Below are positions 20,441 through 28,425 of a DNA stretch of 64,000 bases, piece by piece; position 1 is the stretch's first letter, and every line of letters begins with the position of its first letter. This stretch comes from Mycobacterium gordonae. Its GTDB lineage: Bacteria; Actinomycetota; Actinomycetes; Mycobacteriales; Mycobacteriaceae. The notes under the pieces are model-generated. The model saw nothing but the letters and a program-made list of their open reading frames with translations. It made no database searches and had not been told where the DNA came from. The stretch lies in the NCBI RefSeq assembly GCF_017086405.1, contig NZ_CP070973.1:6666739-6730738 (forward strand), read 5' to 3'. The translations under genes were made by a program, and so were the position numbers.

Positions 20441-20540
20441 AGAAAAGGGACGACCCCCGCCAGGGGGGGAGGAGGCGGAGGTCGTCGTGTATCAGCCCCG
20501 GGGGGTCGGGCTGATACACCCTCGGCTCAAGGCCGAGTAA
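20441..20540 (-). ncRNA. 6C small RNA (B11 / ncRv13660c type)
   Basis: Read on the minus strand there are two strong stem-loops with C-rich loops. The first pairs 20508-20519 with 20487-20498 (12 bp, perfect) around a loop containing six Cs. The second pairs 20480-20486 with 20449-20455 plus an inner GGCGG/CCGCC stem, around a loop with seven Cs, and is followed by TTTTC (20442-20446), as in an intrinsic terminator. A smaller hairpin (20521-20537) precedes them. This is the defining structure of the 6C RNA family, and the position between the Rv3660c and Rv3661 homologues matches B11 in M. tuberculosis. The ends are estimated. The C loops are thought to pair with G-rich ribosome sites of target mRNAs. 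Confidence 0.88.
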
Positions 20541-20545
20541 TGCTT

Positions 20546-20576
20546 ACTATACACATGCCAGCCGGGATTCACGCAA
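20546..20576 (-). promoter_or_regulatory. Promoter of the 6C RNA
   Basis: On the minus strand TATAGT (20546-20551) forms a near-consensus -10 box preceded by TTGCGT (20571-20576) with a 19-nt spacer. Initiation would fall near 20540, just before the first hairpin of the RNA. Confidence 0.6.
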
Positions 20577-20706
20577 GTACTCGGTGTAAGGAAATACGGG
20601 CTTGAGCCGTGTAAATGCGGTGGGCAGAAAGACAACAGGCGTATTCAGCCGTTCGCATTGGGCCCAACATCGCGGCCGCACGCGTTCGCCGACCTATGCT
20701 GGACTG

Positions 20707-21564
20707 GTGACCGCCCCCGACGAGGCCGCGCCGCAGCAAATCTCGCCGCAAACATCCGAGCAGGCGCTACCGAGTGCCCGCACGGCCGCCTTCTTCGACC
20801 TCGACAAGACCATAATCGCCAAGTCGAGCACGTTGGCGTTCAGCAAACCCTTCTTCGCGCAAGGTCTGCTTAACCGGCGGGCCGTGCTGAAGTCGAGCTA
20901 CGCGCAGTTCATCTTCCTGCTTTCCGGCGCCGATCATGACCAGATGGATCGGATGCGCACCCACTTGGCCAACATGTGCACAGGGTGGGATGTCGCACAG
21001 GTGAAATCGATAGTCGGCGAGACGCTGCACGACATCGTCACACCGTTGGTGTTCGCCGAGGCCGCGGATCTGATCGCCGCGCACAAGCTGTGTGGGCGCG
21101 ACGTGGTGGTGGTGTCCGCTTCCGGCGAGGAGATCGTTGGGCCCATCGCCCGCGCGTTGGGCGCCACGCACGCCATGGCGACCCGCATGGTGGTCGAGGA
21201 CGGGAAGTACACCGGCGAGGTCGCGTTCTACTGCTACGGCGAAGGCAAGGTGCAGGCGATCCGCGAGTTGGCGGCCCGCGAGGGCTACCCCCTGGAGCAT
21301 TGCTACGCGTATTCCGACTCGATCACCGATCTCCCGATGCTCGAGTCCGTGGGACACCCCTCGGTGGTCAACCCCGACCGCGGGCTGCGCCGGGAAGCCG
21401 TCGAACGCGGGTGGCCGGTGTTGTCGTTCTCCCGGCCGGTATCGCTGCGAGATCGGATCCCCGCTCCGTCGGGCGCCGCGATCGCCACGACAGCCGCGGT
21501 CGGTGTCACCGCGGCGGCCGCCGGCGCCGTGACGTATGCCCTGTTGCGGCGCTTCGCGTTCTAA
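20707..21564 (+). CDS. HAD-superfamily IB phosphatase (SerB-like), Rv3661 homologue
   Basis: GTG 20707 gives 285 aa, agreeing with the remembered 287 aa of Rv3661; the longer frame from 20602 overlaps the small-RNA promoter region and is unlikely. HAD motifs: FFDLDKTI (motif I, nucleophile Asp and acid Asp), VVVSASGEE (motif II Ser), and AYSDSITDLPML (motif IV). The length and insert pattern resemble the HAD-IB group that includes phosphoserine phosphatase. The C-terminus has a hydrophobic segment (ATTAAVGVTAAAAGAVTYAL), so it may be membrane anchored. The substrate is unknown. Confidence 0.9.
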   Translation: MTAPDEAAPQQISPQTSEQALPSARTAAFFDLDKTIIAKSSTLAFSKPFFAQGLLNRRAVLKSSYAQFIFLLSGADHDQMDRMRTHLANMCTGWDVAQVKSIVGETLHDIVTPLVFAEAADLIAAHKLCGRDVVVVSASGEEIVGPIARALGATHAMATRMVVEDGKYTGEVAFYCYGEGKVQAIRELAAREGYPLEHCYAYSDSITDLPMLESVGHPSVVNPDRGLRREAVERGWPVLSFSRPVSLRDRIPAPSGAAIATTAAVGVTAAAAGAVTYALLRRFAF

Positions 21565-21689
21565 CCGCCCCTTGCCGGCCGTTGCCAGCCGTTGCCAGTT
21601 CAGCAAATACTTAGTGCGCGCAATTAAATTGCGTTGCACAACTTTGACGCGTTTAGGCCTTGCTGTGCCTGTGGTCTAGTAGTACAAAG

Positions 21690-21990
21690 GAGTCACGGCC
21701 GCCTGGTGAGGCCAAGGTCGATCCGGAAGAGAAGGTTCGATCTCCCGATCCAGGCACCCAGCACGGTTCTTGGCACCCACGCGGAGTCATAGCCACTGAT
21801 ATGGCAGAAGTGTTGCGGGCCTGCGTAATTGCGAAGAACGGAATGCCTCGACGGCCCTTTGGGTGGGGTTGCAGCAGGAAGTGTCGCAAACGCGCCGAGG
21901 CCACCCACGCAGCCCAGAAATGCACGCTTGGTAACCGAGAACCGTGTTGGCGGGCGGCGATTCGACATTTTCGGATCGCCGCCCGCTTTG
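21690..21990 (+). ncRNA. Ms1 / MTS2823-type small RNA
   Basis: The 460-bp interval between the Rv3661 and Rv3662c homologues holds no credible reading frame but ends in a perfect terminator-like hairpin (21950-21986). In M. tuberculosis this interval encodes the abundant ~300-nt RNA MTS2823 (ncRv13661), the homologue of M. smegmatis Ms1, which binds RNA polymerase core. Position, strand of the terminator and size all agree. The 5' end here is estimated by counting 300 nt back and is not seen directly; TTGACG at 21644-21649 lies upstream, but I could not pair it with a clear -10. Confidence 0.72.
21950..21986 (+). terminator. Perfect 12-bp hairpin terminator
   Basis: GCGGGCGGCGAT (21950-21961) pairs with ATCGCCGCCCGC (21975-21986) around a 13-nt loop and is followed by TTTGCATTT. 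It would end the Ms1-like RNA on the plus strand and could also separate the converging gene at 22024. Confidence 0.85.
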
Positions 21991-22023
21991 CATTTCTGCG
22001 CCATTCTTCTGGCGGTGTGCCAG

Positions 22024-22779
22024 CTACCGTGGGGGCACCGCCTCCGCGATGGCCAGCGCCTCCTGCGCGCCGGCCCGCAACGCCCGGCAACACAGCACCA
22101 CCCAAGTCGCCACACCGCTCGGGGTACCCGACGCGAACTTCGCCGCGGCGTCCCGATACGCCGCCGACTGGCGCATCCAATTCACCTCCGGCACACCGAG
22201 TCCGTGCGGATCCAGCCCGGTGGAGATCGTGACCAAACGCGACACACCGCGTGCCACCATCCCGTCGGCGCTGCCGAACGGCCGCAGCGTCAACAACTCT
22301 CCGTGCGCCACCGCAGCAAGCACCGGCGCCGAGGCCTGAGTGGGACGGCTGACCACCTCGGCGAGCAATTCCAGCCGCCGCCCGATGTCGGAATCGGCGC
22401 GTGGGCGGCCCAGGTGCTCATCGTCAACCAGATCGGCGGCGGCGAGCATGTGCAAGCGGGCCAGTGCTTGCAGCGGCGCCTTCTGCCAGACCGTGACGAG
22501 CGCTCCTCCGCCGCCCTCCAATGCCTGAGCCACCCGGAGTGCACCGCCGAAGACCGGTTCACTGACCCCCGCGGCGTCCGTGACGTCATCCAGCCGCACC
22601 GGGCCACCGTCGAGCACCGAGGAGGCCCGCGCCGCGCGCAGGGACGCCTCGGCGGCCGTCACCGGCCAGCCGCGCAAGTTCACCCGGTGCCGGTGTGCGC
22701 GCCCGAGCGCTTCGCGGGCACGGTCGCTCGCTTCGGCGACGCCGGGCAGGTCCATCAGCGGAGCCAGCGGGTCAGTCAC
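22024..22779 (-). CDS. Rv3662c-type protein, possibly a degenerate Fic-fold protein
   Basis: 251 aa, Ala-rich, no signal peptide. The segment HGELLTLRPFGSADGMVAR, preceded by helices (VLAAVAHGEL) and followed by SRLVTISTGLDP, has the layout of a Fic motif (HPFxxGNGR), but the catalytic His and the GN are not in the standard arrangement. It follows dppD by 11 bases on the same strand, so it may be cotranscribed with the transporter. The Fic relation is my inference; otherwise it is a conserved mycobacterial protein of unknown function (Rv3662c). Confidence 0.8.
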   Translation of the reverse strand: MTDPLAPLMDLPGVAEASDRAREALGRAHRHRVNLRGWPVTAAEASLRAARASSVLDGGPVRLDDVTDAAGVSEPVFGGALRVAQALEGGGGALVTVWQKAPLQALARLHMLAAADLVDDEHLGRPRADSDIGRRLELLAEVVSRPTQASAPVLAAVAHGELLTLRPFGSADGMVARGVSRLVTISTGLDPHGLGVPEVNWMRQSAAYRDAAAKFASGTPSGVATWVVLCCRALRAGAQEALAIAEAVPPR

Positions 22780-22790
22780 AGGTTGCCAAC

Positions 22791-24437
22791 CTATCGGGGT
22801 CGCGCCGCGGCACCGGGAATGGCCTCCAACAGCTGCCGGGTGTAGTCGTGAGCGGGCGTGGTGAACACCGCTTCAGTGGCCGCGTGTTCGACTACCCGGC
22901 CGGCCCGCATCACCATCACCTCGTCGGAAATCTGCCGGACGACCGCCAGATCGTGGCTGATGAACAGGTAGGTGAGCCCCAGATTGGCCTGCAACTCCCC
23001 CAACAAGTCAAGGATCTGCGCCTGCACCAGGACGTCAAGCGCCGACACCGCCTCGTCGCAGACCAGGACGTCGGGCCGCAGTGCCAACGCCCGCGCGATG
23101 GCGACGCGTTGCCGCTGGCCCCCGGAAAGCTCACGGGGCAACCGCTCGAGGACCGCCGCCGGCAGCGCCACCTGCTCCAGAAGGTCACGAACGGTTTTCG
23201 CGCGCTGGCGACGGTCCCCTACCCGATGGATCCGCAGCGGTTCCTCGATGGCGCGAGACACCGTGTACATCGGATCCAGACTGCTGTAGGGGTTCTGGAA
23301 GACCGGCTGGATCCGACGGCGGAATGCCAGGGTCTTGTGCACCGCGCCGACGTCGGTTCCGTCGAACACGACGCTGCCTGACGTCGGTTGCAGCAGACCG
23401 AGCACCATCCTCGCCACGGTCGACTTTCCCGAGCCGGACTCTCCCACCACGGCCAGGGTGCTGGCCCGCCGAACCCGGAACGACACGCCGTCGACGGCGC
23501 GGAGTTCCGAGCGCCGCCAGGGCAGACCCCGATTCTCCGAATAGGTCTTGGTCAGACCCGACACCACCAGGATGTCGTCTTGCGCGCCCGCGCGTTCGGC
23601 GGCTTCGGCGGCCACCCGCCCACGGATATCGGCGGAGCGTCGGTCACGCGCAGTCACAGACGGCGCGGCGGCCACCAGCCGGCGGGTGTACTCATGACCG
23701 GGCTCGCGCAGAATCATCTGTGCCGCACCGGATTCCACGACTGTCCCATGGTGCATGACCACCACCTGTTCAGCCCGCTCGGCGGCCAACGCCAGGTCAT
23801 GGGTGATCAGCAGCAACGCCGTTCCCAGCTCATCGGTGAGCCGTTGCAGATGATCGAGAACCTGCCGCTGCACCGTGACGTCCAGCGCCGAGGTCGGCTC
23901 GTCGGCGATCAGCAGCCGTGGCCTGCCCGCCAGTCCGATGGCGATCAGCGCGCGTTGACACATGCCGCCGGAGAGTTGGTGTGGGTACCGCCGGGCTTGC
24001 CTGCCCGGATCCGGCATACCGGCATCGGCGAGCAACTGCGCCGCCCGTCGTCGCGCATCCCGAGCGTCGGTGTTGACCCGTAGGGCCTCCCGGACCTGAA
24101 AGCCGACACTCCACACCGGATTCAGGTTGGTCATCGGATCCTGTGGCACATAACCGATCTCGCGCCCCCTGATCGCACGCATCACCCGCCGGTCAGCCCC
24201 GGTGATGTCGCGGCCGTCGAATATGATGCGTCCGTTGGTGATTCGCCCGCCGGGTGCCAGCAGTCCCAGAACCGCAGCCGCGGTGGTGGATTTCCCCGAC
24301 CCGGATTCGCCGACGACCGCTACGGTCTCACCACGACAGACGTTGAGATCCACGCCACGCACCACCGGCTCGTCGGGACCGAAGCACACCTGCAGCCCCT
24401 CGACGGACAGCAGTACCTGCCCGCTCATGCCCGCCAC
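22791..24437 (-). CDS. dppD: Dipeptide/heme ABC transporter ATPase DppD (double ABC domain)
   Basis: 548 aa, the same length as Rv3663c. Two complete ABC domains are fused. Domain 1 has GESGSGKST (about 43-51), LSGGMCQRA and LLIADEPTSALD. Domain 2 has GESGSGKST, LSGGQRQRVAIARA and VLVCDEAVSALD, where Ala replaces the usual Pro after the Walker B Glu. Each domain has an oligopeptide-transporter C-terminal extension. It energises the DppBC permease at the cytoplasmic face. In M. tuberculosis the Dpp system imports dipeptides and has been implicated in heme uptake. Its start overlaps dppC by 13 bases. Confidence 0.96.
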   Translation of the reverse strand: MAGMSGQVLLSVEGLQVCFGPDEPVVRGVDLNVCRGETVAVVGESGSGKSTTAAAVLGLLAPGGRITNGRIIFDGRDITGADRRVMRAIRGREIGYVPQDPMTNLNPVWSVGFQVREALRVNTDARDARRRAAQLLADAGMPDPGRQARRYPHQLSGGMCQRALIAIGLAGRPRLLIADEPTSALDVTVQRQVLDHLQRLTDELGTALLLITHDLALAAERAEQVVVMHHGTVVESGAAQMILREPGHEYTRRLVAAAPSVTARDRRSADIRGRVAAEAAERAGAQDDILVVSGLTKTYSENRGLPWRRSELRAVDGVSFRVRRASTLAVVGESGSGKSTVARMVLGLLQPTSGSVVFDGTDVGAVHKTLAFRRRIQPVFQNPYSSLDPMYTVSRAIEEPLRIHRVGDRRQRAKTVRDLLEQVALPAAVLERLPRELSGGQRQRVAIARALALRPDVLVCDEAVSALDVLVQAQILDLLGELQANLGLTYLFISHDLAVVRQISDEVMVMRAGRVVEHAATEAVFTTPAHDYTRQLLEAIPGAAARPR

Positions 24438-25246
24438 GCCCGGGAGGCCGGATCGAGCCCGTCGCGCAGCGCATCGCCCATCATCATGAACGCCAGCACC
24501 GTGATCGCCAGCGCCCCAGCCGGATAGAACAGGATGGTGGAGCCGGCCCGCAGCCGCATCTGCGCGACATTGATGTCGCCGCCCCAGGACACCACCGACG
24601 TCGGCAGCCCGACCCCGAGGTAGGACAACGTGGCCTCAGTGACGATGAAGACGCCGAGCGCGATCGTGGACACGGCGATCACCGGACCGATCGCGTTGGG
24701 CACCACATGACGCAGCAGCGTCCGCGTACCACTGAGCCCCAGCGCTTTCGCGGCCAGCACATAGTCGCTGCCCCGTACTTCAAGCACCGAACTGCGGGCA
24801 ATGCGCGCCACCTGGGGCCATCCGAACAAGGCCAGGATAGCGACCACCGTCCACACCGTGCGGTGATGCATCACCTGCATCAGCACGATGGCGGCCAGCA
24901 GCAACGGCAACGCGAAGAACACGTCGGTGATACGCGATACCAGCGCGTCGACCCAGCCCCCGTAGAAGCCGGCCAGCGCGCCCAGCATGCCGCCGATGAC
25001 GAACGCGGCCAGGGTCGCACCCACTCCGACGGTGACTGACGCTCGGGCGCCGTAAACGGTGCGCGCATAGATGTCGTGGCCCTGCAGGTCGGTACCGAAC
25101 CAGTGGGCCGCCGACGGCGGCAGCAAACTCTGGCCCGGATCGGCGTAGCTGGGGTCGATGCCGGTGAACAGCGACGGAAATGCGGCAACCATCAGAATCA
25201 GCGCGATCAGCGCGGCAGCGACAACGAATTTCGGGCGTCTATACAT
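24425..25246 (-). CDS. dppC: Dipeptide ABC transporter permease DppC
   Basis: ATG 25246 (MYRRPKFVVAAAL) was chosen because it overlaps the dppB stop by 8 bases and starts directly before the first membrane segment; a frame open to 25273 adds nine poor residues. About 273 aa with six predicted membrane segments. The EAA-type cytoplasmic loop includes AAKALGLSGTRTLLRHVVPN. Typical of the DppC/OppC subfamily (Rv3664c). Confidence 0.94.
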   Translation of the reverse strand: MYRRPKFVVAAALIALILMVAAFPSLFTGIDPSYADPGQSLLPPSAAHWFGTDLQGHDIYARTVYGARASVTVGVGATLAAFVIGGMLGALAGFYGGWVDALVSRITDVFFALPLLLAAIVLMQVMHHRTVWTVVAILALFGWPQVARIARSSVLEVRGSDYVLAAKALGLSGTRTLLRHVVPNAIGPVIAVSTIALGVFIVTEATLSYLGVGLPTSVVSWGGDINVAQMRLRAGSTILFYPAGALAITVLAFMMMGDALRDGLDPASRAWRA

Positions 25247-26165
25247 AGCGGATCCGCGGGTCCAGCGCCGCATAGAGTAGGTCCACCAACAGATTGCTGA
25301 TGAGATAGATCAACACCAACACCGTCACGATCGACACCACCGTGGGCGCTTCCTGTCGGGTGACCGCCTGATACAGCACGCCTCCGACGCCGTGAATGTT
25401 GAAGATCCCCTCGGTCACGATCGCTCCGCCCATCAGCGCCCCGAGATCGGCGCCAAGAAAAGTGACCACCGGTATCAGCGAATTGCGCAGAATGTGAACC
25501 GTCACCACCCGTGGCCGCGACAGTCCCTTGGCGGTCGCGGTTCGCACATGCTCGGCATGCGCGTTCGCGGCGACCGCGGATCGCGTCAACCGCACCACGT
25601 AGGCGAATGACACCAGTCCCAGTACGATTCCAGGCAGCAGCAACCGGCCGAAGGTGGCTCGGCCGCCGACCGTCACCGGCGCCCAGCCCAGCCGAACGCC
25701 GAACACGAACTGCGCCAGGAATCCCAGCACGAAAATCGGAATGGCGATGATGACCAGCCCGGTGACGAGCACCGTGGCGTCGAAGCCGCCGCCCTGGCGC
25801 AGTCCGGCGACCACTCCGAACCCGATGCCGAGCACGCCCTCCACCACCAGTGCGATCAGCGCCAGCCGAAGCGTCACCGGAAACGCATGTGCCAGAACAG
25901 CACTGACCGGAAGGCCGGAGTAGGCGCGGCCCAGGTCGCCGTGCAACAGGCCACCCAGGTAGCGCAGATACTGCACCAGGAAGGGATCGTCGAGATGGTA
26001 ACGGGCGCGTAGCTGGGCGGCGACTTCCGGACTCAGCGGCCGGTCACCCGCGATTGCGGCCACCGGGTCGCCGGGCAGTAGAAACACCATGCCGTAGATC
26101 AGCAGCGTGGCACCCAGGAAGACCGGGATCATCAACGCGATCCGGCGCACCAGATACCAGCCCAT
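25239..26165 (-). CDS. dppB: Dipeptide ABC transporter permease DppB
   Basis: 308 aa, the same length as Rv3665c. It starts MGWYLVRRIALMIPVFLGATLLIYGMVF, the standard DppB/OppB N-terminus, and contains GDPVAAIAGDRPLSPE (the conserved extracytoplasmic stretch) and the EAA loop RTATAKGLSRPRVVTVHILRN. Six membrane segments. One base separates it from the dppA stop, so the dpp genes form one transcription unit. Confidence 0.95.
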   Translation of the reverse strand: MGWYLVRRIALMIPVFLGATLLIYGMVFLLPGDPVAAIAGDRPLSPEVAAQLRARYHLDDPFLVQYLRYLGGLLHGDLGRAYSGLPVSAVLAHAFPVTLRLALIALVVEGVLGIGFGVVAGLRQGGGFDATVLVTGLVIIAIPIFVLGFLAQFVFGVRLGWAPVTVGGRATFGRLLLPGIVLGLVSFAYVVRLTRSAVAANAHAEHVRTATAKGLSRPRVVTVHILRNSLIPVVTFLGADLGALMGGAIVTEGIFNIHGVGGVLYQAVTRQEAPTVVSIVTVLVLIYLISNLLVDLLYAALDPRIRYV

Positions 26166-26166
26166 C

Positions 26167-27774
26167 TCAGCCCTTCACGATGTTCTCGTAGTCGGGCAGC
26201 CCGTTCCAGGTGGGCTTGACGTTGCTGACCTGGCTCGACCATCCGATGACACTGATGTAGTACCACAACGGGACGGCGGGCATGTCGTGCAACAGGATTC
26301 GTTGCGCGACGTTGGCCAGCACATCGGCCGCCCGCAAATCGGGCGCAGCCTCGGCAGCCGCCAGCGCGGCGTCGAATTCCCGGCTGGAGTAGCCGACATC
26401 GTTGGATCCGGCCCCGGTGGCGTACAGCGGCGCCAGGAACTCGATCATCGACGGATAGTCGCCGATCCAGCCGGCGCGGAACGCGGAGTCGATGGTGCGG
26501 TTGGTGATCTGGGTGCGAAACCCGGCGAAGGTGGGTTGCGGTGCGCCGACCGCGTCGATGCCCAGTGCGTTCTTGATGCTGTTGGCTACGGCGTCCACCC
26601 ACTCCTGATGGCCGCTGTCGGCGTTGTAGGCGATGGCGTACCGCCCGGTCCACGGCGATATCGCGTTGGCCTGCGCCCACAGTTGCTGTGCCCGTTGCGG
26701 GTTGAAGTCCAACGCGTCATTGCCGGGGATGTTCGGATCGAAGCCCGGCAGCGAACTTGCGGTGAAATCACTTGCCGGACTCCGTGTTCCATTGAAGATC
26801 TGTTGGCAGATCTGCGGCCGGTTGATCGCCGCCGATATCGCCAGCCGGCGCAGCCTGCCTTCTTCGCCACCGAAATGCGGCAACCGCAGCGGCGTATCGA
26901 GCGACTGGCTCACGGCCACCGGGCCTTTCACGGCGTTGTCACCCAGATCGCGCTGATAAATCGTCAGCGCACTGGACGGAATCGTATCCAGCACATCGAG
27001 ATTGCCTGACAGGATATCGGCATAAGCGGTGTCCAGATTGGCGTAGAACTCGAACCGCAGGCCCTTGTTCCGCGGCTTGCGATTGCCGTGATAGTCGGGG
27101 TTGGCGACCAGGTCGATCTTGACGTTGTGTTCCCACGCCGGTTCGTCGGGGCTGTCGGCCAACTTGTAGGGACCGTTGCCCACCGGGTGCCGCCCGAACG
27201 CCGCCATATCGCGAAAGGCTGAGGGGGGCAACGGATAAAAAGCGCTGTGGCCCAGGCTCAACATGAAGTCGATGGTCGGCGCACGCAGCCGCACGGTGAA
27301 TTCGAGATCGCTCACCACGCGCAGCCCGGACATGGTGGCGGGCCTGCCGTCGCCCGGTGCCGCCGACAACCCGTCGAATCCCTCGATCGGGCTGAAGAAC
27401 TGCTGCTGCAACTGCGCGTTGGCGCCCGACGCGCCGAAATTCCAGGCGTCCACAAACGAGTGGGCCGTCACCGGTGAGCCGTCGGTGAATTTCCAGCCCG
27501 GCCGGAGAAGGATCCGGTAGTTCGTGTTGTCGACACTCTCGATCGATTGTGCGACCTCCGGCGATGGCCGGCCACCCGCGTCGTAGGAAACCAGGCCAGA
27601 GAAAAGCCGGTCGATGATGCGGCCGCCGTTGCTGTCGTTGGTGCCGGTCGGGATCAGTGGATTGGGCGGTTCGCCGCCGTTGACCACCACCACGTCAGGA
27701 GTGAGCACGCCACCGCCGCCGCATCCGGCCAGGCAGCCGGCCGTCAGCAAGACAGCCAGCACCACCCGCATCAT
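26167..27774 (-). CDS. dppA: Dipeptide-binding lipoprotein DppA
   Basis: The start was placed at the paired ATGs 27774/27771 because they begin a clear lipoprotein signal (MMRVVLAVLLTAGCLAGC), with the lipobox Cys followed by Gly-rich sequence; a longer open frame to 27951 is unrelated in composition. 535 aa, near the 541 aa of Rv3666c. The mature part is an SBP_bac_5 solute-binding protein (DGGRIIDRLFSGLVSY type entry, then SPEVAQSIES and FTDGSPVTAHSFVDAW). It is anchored outside the membrane and delivers peptides to DppBC. Confidence 0.95.
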   Translation of the reverse strand: MMRVVLAVLLTAGCLAGCGGGGVLTPDVVVVNGGEPPNPLIPTGTNDSNGGRIIDRLFSGLVSYDAGGRPSPEVAQSIESVDNTNYRILLRPGWKFTDGSPVTAHSFVDAWNFGASGANAQLQQQFFSPIEGFDGLSAAPGDGRPATMSGLRVVSDLEFTVRLRAPTIDFMLSLGHSAFYPLPPSAFRDMAAFGRHPVGNGPYKLADSPDEPAWEHNVKIDLVANPDYHGNRKPRNKGLRFEFYANLDTAYADILSGNLDVLDTIPSSALTIYQRDLGDNAVKGPVAVSQSLDTPLRLPHFGGEEGRLRRLAISAAINRPQICQQIFNGTRSPASDFTASSLPGFDPNIPGNDALDFNPQRAQQLWAQANAISPWTGRYAIAYNADSGHQEWVDAVANSIKNALGIDAVGAPQPTFAGFRTQITNRTIDSAFRAGWIGDYPSMIEFLAPLYATGAGSNDVGYSSREFDAALAAAEAAPDLRAADVLANVAQRILLHDMPAVPLWYYISVIGWSSQVSNVKPTWNGLPDYENIVKG

Positions 27775-27812
27775 CCGACACACATGAGCGACCCTAGAGG
27801 CGACCCTGGAGC

Positions 27813-28337
27813 CTAAGACGGCGGCACCGGCTCGATGACGACCTGGGTGACGGGGTGCACCTGCAGCTGGCAACCCTCGATCGTCGTCGCGACGGTGACC
27901 GCCTCGGTCCCGCCCGGCGGGGTGACGCTCAATCCGGTGTAGGCGGGACATGGGTTGCCGCCGGCGTTGACGGACATGCCTTCGACCACCGACTCCGCAC
28001 GCTGGGACGGCGACACCGTCACGGTCGGGGGCACACCGACGTCACCGGGCAGTCCGCCCATGTAACCACGAAGGGTGGCCTGCGCGGTGATGCGCGAGCC
28101 GCCGGCGACCGCTTCGACCGTGGGATAGCCGGTGAGCGTGCACGGCATAGCGCCGGGAGCCGGTGCAAAGATCAGCGTCACCGCGCGGTGCCCGACAGCC
28201 GCCTCGGGCCCGGCGGAGGTCACCACCACCTGCCCTGCCGTGCACGGCGCCATATCGGCCGGTGCCGCCTGGGCGGGCGCCGGTACGGCGCTTACTGTTG
28301 CCGCGGCGAGGGCCGCAATGAGCCGTGCGCGTGTCAT
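27813..28337 (-). CDS. Exported DUF4232-domain protein
   Basis: 174 aa. The N-terminus MTRARLIAALAAATVSAVPAPAQA is a Sec signal peptide with an AQA cleavage site. The mature part shows the DUF4232 pattern: a Cys near the start (MAPCTAGQ), GHRAVTLIF, CTLTGYPTV with the second Cys, VTVSPSQRAESVVEG, and a late Cys pair (NPCPAY, EGCQL). Its function is unknown. In the remembered M. tuberculosis order dppA and acs are adjacent, so this gene is an addition or was lost there. It lies between the two divergent units, about 90 bases from acs. Confidence 0.8.
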   Translation of the reverse strand: MTRARLIAALAAATVSAVPAPAQAAPADMAPCTAGQVVVTSAGPEAAVGHRAVTLIFAPAPGAMPCTLTGYPTVEAVAGGSRITAQATLRGYMGGLPGDVGVPPTVTVSPSQRAESVVEGMSVNAGGNPCPAYTGLSVTPPGGTEAVTVATTIEGCQLQVHPVTQVVIEPVPPS

Positions 28338-28425
28338 GCCCGCGAATTATCCAGCACCTGACCGAGAAGTGGCCACCAAATGAGGGGCGCGGAGCCGTAA
28401 TCGCCGCGGGGTTACGCTCACAACC

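Noticed and set aside
20602-20706. Upstream extension of the HAD phosphatase gene
   Set aside because: The added residues are not conserved-looking and the GTG at 20707 reproduces the family length.
21660-21760. tRNA-like sequence with GGTTCGATC and TGCCTG/CAGGCA ends
   Set aside because: The acceptor partly pairs, but no proper T stem, D arm or anticodon stem forms; it lies within the Ms1-type RNA locus.
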